A stretch of DNA of 64,000 nucleotides from Desulfobacterales bacterium (GTDB lineage: Bacteria; Desulfobacterota; Desulfobacteria; Desulfobacterales; Desulfobacteraceae), in contig JAGLHT010000008.1 of assembly GCA_023143455.1 (NCBI GenBank), forward strand, positions 1 to 64,000. The letters are read 5' to 3'. Within the stretch, counting starts at the first letter, position 1. Each line of letters begins with the position of its first letter. The notes beneath the pieces are model-generated. The model had not been told where the DNA came from. It searched no databases and was given only the letters and a program-made list of their open reading frames with translations. Positions 1 to 7,643 of this stretch are shown piece by piece. A program made the position numbers and the translations under genes.

Positions 1-747
1 CAAGTGTCAACCATATCAGTTTTTATGCAAAGAAGAATAAATGAGTTAGTATCAATCTTTAAAAGAAAAAAAGTATTATTCAGCCTTTTTTTAACAATGC
101 TTATTCTTGGTTCAAACTGGTTTGTTTTTATATGGGCTGTGAATAATGATCAAATCCTTCAAACAAGCCTTGGCTATTATATAAATCCTTTGTTTTTTGT
201 TTTTCTTGGTATGATTTTTTTAAAAGAACGTTTAAGGAAACTTCAAATTATTGCACTTATCATAGCAAGTATAGGTGTTCTATATTTTTCAATATCTATT
301 GGTACATTCCCATGGATTGCTCTTTGGCTTGCAATATCTTTTGGTATATACGGGCTAGTACATAAGCGTATTGCTGTGGAAGCTTTACCAGGTTTATGTG
401 TTGAAACCATGCTGCTTTCTGTTCCGGCCTTTTGTTATCTTTTGTGGCTGAACATAAGCGGGCGTGGAGCTTTTTTAAATATAGATTTTACAACAGATTT
501 TCTTCTTGTGGGAACATGTGTATTTACAGCTTTTCCATTACTTTTTTTTACAGCTGGTGCAAGGAGAACAACGTTTGCAACTGTTGGATTCATGCAGTAT
601 ATTGCTCCTTCTTGTTCATTTCTATTGGCAATCTTTGTTTATAATGAGTCGTTTTCCTTTGAAAAGCTTTTTACTTTTATAATGATATGGATTGCCCTTG
701 TGTTTTATACCATTGATTCAGTGAGATATCATAAAAACAATCATTAA
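1..747 (+). CDS. rarD: RarD-type EamA permease, 5' end cut by window edge
   Basis: Inner-membrane transporter of the drug/metabolite (EamA/RarD) superfamily; the substrate is not known from sequence. The frame is open from base 1, so the start lies outside the window and about 248 residues remain. These are mostly hydrophobic helices, with the family-like segment GSNWFVFIWAVN near residues 37-48 followed by LGYYINPLFFVFLG. Full-length RarD proteins are about 290-300 residues, so roughly one or two N-terminal helices are missing. The gene converges on an MFS gene, with an inverted-repeat element between the two stop codons. The family call is fairly firm; the transported compound cannot be inferred. 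Confidence 0.8.
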   Translation, partial: QVSTISVFMQRRINELVSIFKRKKVLFSLFLTMLILGSNWFVFIWAVNNDQILQTSLGYYINPLFFVFLGMIFLKERLRKLQIIALIIASIGVLYFSISIGTFPWIALWLAISFGIYGLVHKRIAVEALPGLCVETMLLSVPAFCYLLWLNISGRGAFLNIDFTTDFLLVGTCVFTAFPLLFFTAGARRTTFATVGFMQYIAPSCSFLLAIFVYNESFSFEKLFTFIMIWIALVFYTIDSVRYHKNNH

Positions 748-907
748 GGATCGAGAACATAATAAATTGGACAAAAATTGCGAAGGATTTTGATTCATCT
801 GCAAGGCGCATTAAAGGCTTAATACTATACGTATTCGGCCTTTGGTGCAAAGCAGCAGATGGGCCAAAAGACAAGTAATTTCGTTCAATTTATTTGCTTT
901 TCGATCC
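748..907. repeat. 160-bp imperfect inverted-repeat element between convergent genes
   Basis: The two arms, 748-825 and 830-907, face each other across the 4-base centre TATA. Reading the right arm as its reverse complement, the arms share GGATCGA at their ends, then TAAATTG, TTTTG, CATCTGC, AAAGGC and AATAC blocks in the same order, with small gaps and mismatches between. The element fills the whole gap between the stop of rarD and the stop of the MFS gene. It could fold into one long hairpin and end transcription from both sides. Its size and GGATCGA ends also suit a small non-autonomous mobile or REP-like element. No second copy was seen in the window. Confidence 0.7.
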
Positions 908-2055
908 TAAGATTTGTTTTCAAGATTAGGAAATTTTGCAATAAAAACAAGAGTTATAAGGGGGATAAAAGCTGTCCAGAAGAGAACAATTTCAAGACCA
1001 TAGATATCAGCAAGTTTTCCAATTAATGGGGATACAGCTCCTCCTAAACCATAGGCAAACCCCATCATTAAGCTTGAAACCATTGAACGGCTTTTGGGTG
1101 CGAGCTTCTGAGCCATGGCAACACCTAAAGGCAGAGATGCTAAAACTGAAAACCCTGCAAGAAAAGCACCTAAATAAACAAAATGTCCTGGAAGATAAAG
1201 ATAGAGTAAGAGTGTTGGCATCATAAGTGCGTGGGATGTAAAGAATATCTTTTTAAAACCAATTTTGTCTGAGAAGAAACCCCCGATGAGTCCACTTAAA
1301 GTTCCGGCAAGAATAAACATGGCAACGATAAAACCAATGGAAATAAGTCCATGTCCGGTGTTTGAAAGATGTATGGGCATAAATGTTATAAAGGTCTGTC
1401 CTGTAATAGCTCTTAGAAACATAACAACCCAGATAAGAAAAATGGGTTTCATGACACCACCAAGAGTTTCTTTTATTGAGCCAATAAAACCAGAGCTTTT
1501 AAGTTTTTCACTGATGGGAGCAGGTATTGTTTTTAATAAGAATAAAAATAACACAAATCCAAAGATCATTGTATAGGGCATTTTTGAAAGCCCAAATTTT
1601 GTAACATACCAGGCAATAAATATTGGACCTACTCCAAATGCCAGAGTACCACCAGTGTTAAATATAGAAAGGCTGAAACTTGATTTTTGCCCACTGTAAA
1701 GTGGTATCATGCCTGTTGTTGATGGATGAAACATTGAAGAACCAATGGAGCCAAGTGAAAGAACAATAATTAAAGAAATAAAGTTTGGTGCAATTCCAGA
1801 AAGTGGAATAAAGAAAAATACAAAAAAGAGTCCGCAAAGAATGAAGAATCTTGTTTCGTATCTGTCTGCCCAATATCCGATACAAGGTTGAACAACAAAA
1901 GCCAATAGTCGAACTATTCCAGTCATTAGTCCTACTTGGACCAATGAAAGAGAGAACTTATCAACAAATTCCGGGATTAATGGTGTGATAAAAGACGAGT
2001 ACAAGTCACCTGTGAAGTGAACAAGTGTTAAGGCAAAAATAATTTTGTAATTCAT
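907..2055 (-). CDS. MFS transporter, fosmidomycin-resistance (Fsr)-like
   Basis: A 382-residue major facilitator with about 12 hydrophobic segments, placed in the inner membrane. The N-terminus (LTLVHFTGDLYSSFITPLIP) and the loop GYWADRYETR after helix 2 resemble the Fsr group, and GGFFSDKIG is the matching loop in the second half. Members export drugs or small metabolites; the substrate here is unknown. It is the last gene of the minus-strand run that begins with ribF, starting 9 bases after the rpe stop, so it is probably co-transcribed. The assignment to MFS is firm; the Fsr subgroup is less so. Confidence 0.8.
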   Translation of the reverse strand: MNYKIIFALTLVHFTGDLYSSFITPLIPEFVDKFSLSLVQVGLMTGIVRLLAFVVQPCIGYWADRYETRFFILCGLFFVFFFIPLSGIAPNFISLIIVLSLGSIGSSMFHPSTTGMIPLYSGQKSSFSLSIFNTGGTLAFGVGPIFIAWYVTKFGLSKMPYTMIFGFVLFLFLLKTIPAPISEKLKSSGFIGSIKETLGGVMKPIFLIWVVMFLRAITGQTFITFMPIHLSNTGHGLISIGFIVAMFILAGTLSGLIGGFFSDKIGFKKIFFTSHALMMPTLLLYLYLPGHFVYLGAFLAGFSVLASLPLGVAMAQKLAPKSRSMVSSLMMGFAYGLGGAVSPLIGKLADIYGLEIVLFWTAFIPLITLVFIAKFPNLENKS

Positions 2056-2064
2056 AAGTTTGAG

Positions 2065-2718
2065 CTATTTTGCTAACTCTTTGAGCAGTGATATTTGTTT
2101 TTTATAATCAGGAGCATTAAAAATATATGAACCTGCTACAAAAGAAGTTGCACCGGCATTAAAGATATCCTGAACTGTTTTTTCATTGACTCCGCCATCA
2201 ACCTGAATAATAAGGTCAGGGTTTTTCTTTTCTTTCATTGCTGCAAGTTTTTCAATTTTTTTAATGCTTGATTTTATAAATTTTTGTCCGCCAAAACCAG
2301 GGTTAACACTCATTACAAGAATAAAATCAATTTCATCCATGATCCATTCTACAGCTTCAGTCGGTGTTGCAGGGTTTAACGCGACTCCTGCTTTAACATT
2401 GGCATTTTTAATCATCTGGATTGTTCTGTGAAGATGGGTACATGCTTCTGCATGAACAGAAATAAAATCTGCTCCGGCTTTGATAAAATCAGGAATGATT
2501 AGTTCAGGTGTTTTAATCATTAAATGTACATCAAGTGGTAAGTTAGTAGCCTTTTTTGATGCTTTAACAATTATTGGGCCATAGGTTATATTTGGTACAA
2601 ATTGTCCATCCATTACGTCAATATGGATCCAGTCAGCTCCTCCATTTTCCACAGCATTTATTTCTTGACCAAGAATCGTGAAGTCAGCAGAAAGGATTGA
2701 TGGTGCTATTATTGTCAT
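2065..2718 (-). CDS. rpe: Ribulose-phosphate 3-epimerase
   Basis: Interconverts ribulose 5-phosphate and xylulose 5-phosphate in the pentose phosphate pathway, in the cytoplasm. The 217 residues match the family length. Visible motifs are APSILSADF at the N-terminus, the metal-binding IDVMDGQFVPNIT, DVHLMI, the VMSVNPGFGGQKF loop and QVDGGVN with the second catalytic aspartate. Its start overlaps the end of the upstream PASTA gene by 4 bases, which points to translational coupling within the ribF-MFS operon. The pairing of rpe with rsmB and a PASTA protein is a familiar bacterial arrangement. Confidence 0.96.
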   Translation of the reverse strand: MTIIAPSILSADFTILGQEINAVENGGADWIHIDVMDGQFVPNITYGPIIVKASKKATNLPLDVHLMIKTPELIIPDFIKAGADFISVHAEACTHLHRTIQMIKNANVKAGVALNPATPTEAVEWIMDEIDFILVMSVNPGFGGQKFIKSSIKKIEKLAAMKEKKNPDLIIQVDGGVNEKTVQDIFNAGATSFVAGSYIFNAPDYKKQISLLKELAK

Positions 2719-3710
2719 TCTGTTTCTCCTGCGTTTGTGCCTGTTTTCCAGGGATTTATTATTTGTGTTTTAACAAGTTCCTCATCAACATATATTTTTA
2801 TTTCGGTTTTAATGCCTCCGGGAACAAGAGCATATATGTTTTCAGCGCCTGCGACATATTTGTCTACAAGGTTTAATTCAAACCCAAAAAGGTTTGCAGT
2901 TATCAAGACATGTTTTTTAAGAAACCCTGGTTCAAGAGAATGTGTTATCACAACTACACTTTCCATAGCATCAGGATCTAAAAATTGCCTTTGGGTTTTT
3001 CTGTTTACAATGAGTGATATTTTAGTTTCTTTTGTTACAATGCTTCCCGGTGCAGGCGTCTGTTTGATAATCACATTCTGAGGTAAGGTTATTAAATTAC
3101 CTGATTCAATGGATGCAATATTAAGGTTTTTATTATTAATTATGTTTTTTGCATCTTTCAGATAAATAGAATAAAGGTCAGGCATGGCATATTGTTCTAA
3201 TTTTTCCCCTTTACTTATGAGAAGATTAATTTTTGAATCAAGCTCTTGGCTTGTATATGCACATGGATATTGAGAAATTATTTTGTCCTTAGCAATGTTG
3301 TCTGAATATGCTTTAGATATAAAACCTGTTTTAAATTCATTTTTTTCAATAAGAATTTTTGCATCATTTATAAACAAGTATCTTAAGTCCGGCATATTGA
3401 TATGCTTTTTTCCTTTTGAGATATAAAGAACAACATCTCTGCCTTTCTTAATAACCATGCCAGGTTCGGGATCTTGGGATAGAACATGATATCTGGGGCA
3501 TGTTTTATTATATTCAGTACCGTATAGTTTTGGATTTAAATCTAGTGCTGTAAGTGTTTCTAAAACAAAAATAATATTTTTCCCTTTTAAATCGGGCAGA
3601 ACAACTTCTTTTGAATCTGAAGTAACAAGAGTAATAGCAATATATGTTCCTGCTGCAGTCGCTGCAAGGGCAGAAAGAAAAATAAGAAAATATTTAATAA
3701 AAGACTTCAT
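2715..3710 (-). CDS. PASTA-domain membrane protein
   Basis: A 331-residue protein with one N-terminal membrane anchor (about residues 7-29) followed by extracytoplasmic PASTA repeats: VVLPDLKGKNIIFVLETL near residue 36, INMPDLRYLFINDA near 109 and YAMPDLYSIYLKDA near 174, each ending in a PxPG or YISKGK-like element. PASTA domains bind peptidoglycan fragments or beta-lactams in other proteins. Here there is no kinase or transpeptidase domain, so it is a stand-alone anchored PASTA protein. It lies between rsmB and rpe, where PASTA or Ser/Thr kinase genes also occur in Gram-positive operons. Its role is not established. Confidence 0.8.
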   Translation of the reverse strand: MKSFIKYFLIFLSALAATAAGTYIAITLVTSDSKEVVLPDLKGKNIIFVLETLTALDLNPKLYGTEYNKTCPRYHVLSQDPEPGMVIKKGRDVVLYISKGKKHINMPDLRYLFINDAKILIEKNEFKTGFISKAYSDNIAKDKIISQYPCAYTSQELDSKINLLISKGEKLEQYAMPDLYSIYLKDAKNIINNKNLNIASIESGNLITLPQNVIIKQTPAPGSIVTKETKISLIVNRKTQRQFLDPDAMESVVVITHSLEPGFLKKHVLITANLFGFELNLVDKYVAGAENIYALVPGGIKTEIKIYVDEELVKTQIINPWKTGTNAGETE

Positions 3711-3720
3711 ACTTTTGTTC

Positions 3721-5094
3721 TTATTTCTTTTTTATTAAACGCGCCACAAAAAAACCATCCATGAAAAGAGCATGGGGAAAGCTTTTAAAAAATCCTTGAT
3801 CAGTGAAAAAAGAGCTATCCAGCAAGGATGTTTGGTTTTTTAAGTTTTTATCAATTTTAAATTCATTGTTTAGTTTGAGAAAATCTTGAATTACATATTC
3901 ATTTTCCTCAAGTTCGGATGAACATACTGAAAATAGAAGTATTCCTCCGGGTTTTACAAATTGGGCAGCGCTGCTAAGCAGTCTTTTTTGCTTTGCTGCA
4001 AGCCTTTTGATGTCTTTAGGAGTTTTATTCCATTTACCATCTGGATTTCTTTTTAAAACTCCAAGGCCTGTGCATGGAGCATCAACAAGCACTTTATCAA
4101 AGCCTTTATCTAAATCCTGACCAAAGGATTTATTATCAAGTTTTAAAATATTTATCTGTTTAGTCTCAACTATTGTTAAAGAGAGACGTTTTATTTCTTT
4201 TTCAAGGTTTGCTATTCTTTTACCGCTGGTGTCTGTGGCAACTATTCTGCCTTTATTTAACATTAGCTGGGCTGTATGGGCTGTTTTGCCACCATTTCCA
4301 GCACATGCGTCAAGTATGGTATCAAAGGGTTTAGGGTCAAGCAGTATGGTTGTGATTTGCGCAGCTTCGTCCTGGACTTGAAACAAGCCTTTTTTAAAAC
4401 TTATGCTTTCGTGTATTGGTTGAGAAGGATTTGTAAATGATATTCCATCTTTAGCATATTTAGTAAAACAGGCATTTTTTACATCATTCTCAATTTCTTT
4501 AAAAAGGCTTTCTCTATCAGTTTTTAGAGTGTTGGTTCTGATTGTAATTAATGGAACACTGTTAATTGCATCTCCTATTTTTAAACATTCCTCGAAACCG
4601 TATTGTTTAATCCATTTTTTTGCAAGCCATAAAGGTAATGATTTATCAACAGATAAGAAAAGGGCAGGGTCCTTTATTTTGTCAGGTAGTTTAACTTTTG
4701 AATATTGTTTTGAAACTTTTCTTAAAACTGCATTAGAAAAGTTTGCAGCACCTTTACCTGCTTCAGCTTTTACAATATTTACTGCTGTGTTAACAGCTGC
4801 TGATACAGGGATTTTATCCATGAACATTATTTGGAAAAGAGCTATTCTTATTGCCCAGATGACAATAGCATCCAATTCTTTTATTTTTTTGTTTGAAAAT
4901 GGTGTAATTATCCAGTCAAGTTTTGCCTTGAATCTTAAAGTTCCAAAAATAATTGAGTTGGCAAGGGCTCTGTCTTTTTTTGAAAGTTTTCCAAGATTTT
5001 GTGAAAATTTTAAAAGGCTTTCATCCAGCACAACTTTATTTGTTTCTGAATAAACCAGAATTGTAAGTGCCATATGGCGAGAGTCAGGAATCAT
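3721..5094 (-). CDS. rsmB: 16S rRNA m5C967 methyltransferase
   Basis: Methylates C967 of 16S rRNA using S-adenosylmethionine. The 457 residues hold an N-terminal NusB-like RNA-binding domain (about 1-140) and a C-terminal Rossmann methyltransferase. Motifs are DACAGNGGKTAH for SAM binding, VDAPCTGLGVLKRNPDGKW with one conserved cysteine, and FSVCSSELEENE with the catalytic cysteine of the m5C family. The start overlaps the fmt stop by 11 bases, as is usual for the def-fmt-rsmB order. Nothing looks damaged. Confidence 0.95.
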   Translation of the reverse strand: MIPDSRHMALTILVYSETNKVVLDESLLKFSQNLGKLSKKDRALANSIIFGTLRFKAKLDWIITPFSNKKIKELDAIVIWAIRIALFQIMFMDKIPVSAAVNTAVNIVKAEAGKGAANFSNAVLRKVSKQYSKVKLPDKIKDPALFLSVDKSLPLWLAKKWIKQYGFEECLKIGDAINSVPLITIRTNTLKTDRESLFKEIENDVKNACFTKYAKDGISFTNPSQPIHESISFKKGLFQVQDEAAQITTILLDPKPFDTILDACAGNGGKTAHTAQLMLNKGRIVATDTSGKRIANLEKEIKRLSLTIVETKQINILKLDNKSFGQDLDKGFDKVLVDAPCTGLGVLKRNPDGKWNKTPKDIKRLAAKQKRLLSSAAQFVKPGGILLFSVCSSELEENEYVIQDFLKLNNEFKIDKNLKNQTSLLDSSFFTDQGFFKSFPHALFMDGFFVARLIKKK

Positions 5095-6067
5095 TATTAA
5101 TTAATTTCATACCCTTTTTTATTTTATTACCTCGTAAAAAATCTTCAGCTTTAAGGCGTTTTCCTGATTTGCCCATAAGTTCAAGAATATTTACCGCACC
5201 ATCTGAAGAAGCAACACGAATTTCATTGTTGTGGCATTCTATTATGGTGCCGGGCATTGTTTTAGGCTCAACTGACTTAAAATTTTCTTCAGCCTTGTTT
5301 AATATAATTGGTTCAGCTTTAAAAATTTTAAGGGTTTTGTTATCAAGATATGTAAATGCTCCCGGCCATGGTGTCATTGCCCTAATTTTGGCACATATTT
5401 TTTCACTTGATTCTTCCCAGTGAATTTCACCGTCACTTTTTTTTAGCATTGGTGCATATGTCGCCAATTTATGATTTTGGGGAGTTGGAGTTAAGGAATT
5501 TGTTAAGATTGCATCAAGAGTTGAACAAATCAGGTCTCCTCCCATGTCAGCCAATTTGTCATGGAGTGTTTCAGCAGTTTCATTTGGAGAGATATCAGTT
5601 TTCAAAGAGAGTAGAATATCTCCTGTGTCAAGACTTTTCCCCATAATCATTGTAGCTATTCCTGTTGTTTTATCTAAATTGAGTATGGCTGCTTGAATTG
5701 GTGAAGAACCTCTGTATTTAGGTAGAAGAGAAGCATGGATGTTAATCGGATAAATTGTTGGAATATTGAGAGTTGCTTCAGAAAGTTTTTGACCAAATGC
5801 TACAACAACAAAAAGATCTGGATTTAAAGATTTAAGTTTTTCTGTAATTTCCGGGTTGTTAATATTTTCAGGTTGAATAACTTCAATACCAGAGTCTATG
5901 GCAATTTTTTTTACAGGGGGTGGTGTTGTTTTCCTGCCTCTGCCCTTAGGTCTGTCAGGTTGAGTTACCACAAGGCTTATTTTATGTTTTGATTTCAATA
6001 ATGCTTTAAATGCTGGAACAGAAAAATCAGGAGTTCCCATGAAAATTATATTAAATTTATTTTTCAC
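5084..6067 (-). CDS. fmt: Methionyl-tRNA formyltransferase
   Basis: Formylates initiator Met-tRNA using 10-formyl-tetrahydrofolate. I place the start at a GTG at 6067-6065, giving 327 residues beginning VKNKFNIIFMGTPDFS. This is the normal family length and starts just after the def stop. The frame stays open upstream to an ATG at 6166, but that stretch lies inside def and reads as a low-complexity lysine-rich shadow. Motifs are FMGTPDFSVPAF, VTQPDRPKGRG, the active-site stretch INIHASLLPKYRGSSPIQ and MDTGDIL-type SLDTGDILL. The gene is part of the ribF-def-fmt-rsmB operon. Confidence 0.93.
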   Translation of the reverse strand: MKNKFNIIFMGTPDFSVPAFKALLKSKHKISLVVTQPDRPKGRGRKTTPPPVKKIAIDSGIEVIQPENINNPEITEKLKSLNPDLFVVVAFGQKLSEATLNIPTIYPINIHASLLPKYRGSSPIQAAILNLDKTTGIATMIMGKSLDTGDILLSLKTDISPNETAETLHDKLADMGGDLICSTLDAILTNSLTPTPQNHKLATYAPMLKKSDGEIHWEESSEKICAKIRAMTPWPGAFTYLDNKTLKIFKAEPIILNKAEENFKSVEPKTMPGTIIECHNNEIRVASSDGAVNILELMGKSGKRLKAEDFLRGNKIKKGMKLINNDS

Positions 6068-6071
6068 TTTC

Positions 6072-6596
6072 TTATTCTTTTTTTGCAATTCTTTTTTTGT
6101 ACATTTTTTTCTTAAGGAGACTGATCCTCTCAAAAAACAAAATTCCATCCAGGTGATCAATTTCATGCTGCATAATTATAGCAAAAATACCTTCAACATT
6201 AAATTCAAGTTTTTCCCCATCAATGTTTAAGGCTTTTATTGTTACTTTCTCATATCTTTTAGCATTTGATGTAAGATCGGGAACACTAAGGCAGGCTTCA
6301 TTTTCTGATACAATGCTACCTGTTTTTTTTATAATCTCAGGGTTTATAAGTGCTTTAAATTCTTTGGCTTTAGTTTTATCTTCAGAATCTTTAGGTATGT
6401 CAGCCCTAGTATCATAAACAATAATCCTTTGATTTACTCCAATCTGTGGAGCTGCAAGTCCCACTCCGGGAGCCGCAAACATTGTTTCTCCCATATCCTT
6501 GGTTAAGGATATAATTTTGTCATCAATGGTTTTTACAGGCTCAGATGGTAGTAATAATGATTTTTCGGGGTATTGAAGAATTTCAAGAATTGCCAT
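6072..6596 (-). CDS. def: Peptide deformylase
   Basis: Removes the formyl group from nascent proteins; an Fe(II) or Zn metalloenzyme. The 174 residues contain all three family motifs: [10 protein letters not shown] (motif 1), EACLSVP (motif 2, with the cysteine ligand) and HEIDHLDG (motif 3, with two histidine ligands and the catalytic glutamate). Motif 2 normally reads EGCLS, so Ala replaces Gly, a substitution that also occurs in some functional homologues. The gene overlaps ribF by 14 bases and is followed at once by fmt, its partner in the formyl-methionine cycle. Confidence 0.95.
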   Translation of the reverse strand: MAILEILQYPEKSLLLPSEPVKTIDDKIISLTKDMGETMFAAPGVGLAAPQIGVNQRIIVYDTRADIPKDSEDKTKAKEFKALINPEIIKKTGSIVSENEACLSVPDLTSNAKRYEKVTIKALNIDGEKLEFNVEGIFAIIMQHEIDHLDGILFFERISLLKKKMYKKRIAKKE

Positions 6597-7527
6597 TACT
6601 TAAAATTTCCTTTGCCTTTTTAATATCTTTGCTGATCTGATTCGAGAGCTCTTTTATGCTTGAAAATTTTTTTTCATCCCTTAGTCGTTCTATGATATTG
6701 ACACGAATTCTTGTATCATAAATGTCAGAAGAAAAACCATCAAGTATATGAACTTCAATTGTAAATATGTGATCATCAAAAGTTGGGCTATATCCAATAT
6801 TTGCCACGCCTTTAAAAACACCTTTTGTACATTCAACCTCTACGGCATAAACACCAAACTTTGGGCATAACTCATCATGAAGCTTAATATTTGCAGTGGG
6901 GAAACCAAGTTGGCTTCCACCTCGGTTTCTGCCTTTTATGACTTTTCCCCGAATTTGATAAAATCTTCCAAGATATTGTGGTACTTCTCTTACTTTACCT
7001 TCTATCACAAGATTACGTATTTTTGTACTGCTTATTCTTTCAGTACCGGTTTGAGTGTCATTGATCCAATTTGGCACAATTACAGAAAAGTTGGCTTTTT
7101 CACCTTCTTTTTTTAATAAAGATATATTGCCTTCACGATTCTTTCCAAACAGGTAATCCGGACCCACGATAATTGCTTTCATTCCAAGTTTAGAAATAAG
7201 AAAATCGTTTATAAAGTCCATGGGCTCTGTTTGAGCAAATTCTTTTGTAAAGGGAAGGCAGAGTATATAATCAATTTTTGCACGTTTGATCAGTTCAATT
7301 TTTTGGTCTCGCCGTGTAATTAGTGGTGGACCTGCTTTTCCCAAAGCCCTCAAAGGGTGAGGGTCAAATGTTATAACAATAGATATACCATTTATCTCGT
7401 CTGCTTTTTCAATAACCTGATGGAAAAGAGCTTGATGCCCTTTGTGTACACCATCAAAATTACCAATGGTGATAACACTGTTTTTTAAAGGCTTGGTTAT
7501 ATCGTTTATGTTTTCTATTACTTTCAT
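6583..7527 (-). CDS. ribF: Bifunctional riboflavin kinase / FAD synthetase
   Basis: Makes FMN and then FAD from riboflavin and ATP. The 314 residues have an N-terminal nucleotidyltransferase domain ([14 protein letters not shown] near residue 20, [13 protein letters not shown] near 122, ISSTKIR near 164) and a C-terminal flavokinase domain ([16 protein letters not shown] near 200, with the PTAN nucleotide and Mg site). It is the first gene of the minus-strand operon ending in the MFS gene. The gap to ppdK upstream (7528-7643) shows no clear consensus promoter to my eye and no FMN riboswitch. Confidence 0.95.
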   Translation of the reverse strand: MKVIENINDITKPLKNSVITIGNFDGVHKGHQALFHQVIEKADEINGISIVITFDPHPLRALGKAGPPLITRRDQKIELIKRAKIDYILCLPFTKEFAQTEPMDFINDFLISKLGMKAIIVGPDYLFGKNREGNISLLKKEGEKANFSVIVPNWINDTQTGTERISSTKIRNLVIEGKVREVPQYLGRFYQIRGKVIKGRNRGGSQLGFPTANIKLHDELCPKFGVYAVEVECTKGVFKGVANIGYSPTFDDHIFTIEVHILDGFSSDIYDTRIRVNIIERLRDEKKFSSIKELSNQISKDIKKAKEILSNGNS

Positions 7528-7643
7528 TATATCCTTAAAATAATCTATAAATTCTTTTGCGCAAGGTACTTTGTGTAAATGGGTGTGACAAAAGTTTAGA
7601 CCTTTTATATATACGTTATTCGCTGTTTGAAATCAATATTATA

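Noticed and set aside
6068-6166. Longer start for fmt at 6166
   Set aside because: The extra 33 codons lie inside def, have no family similarity and read as an out-of-frame shadow. A GTG at 6067 gives the standard N-terminus.
7528-7643. FMN riboswitch upstream of ribF
   Set aside because: The region is short and lacks the conserved RFN-element segments.
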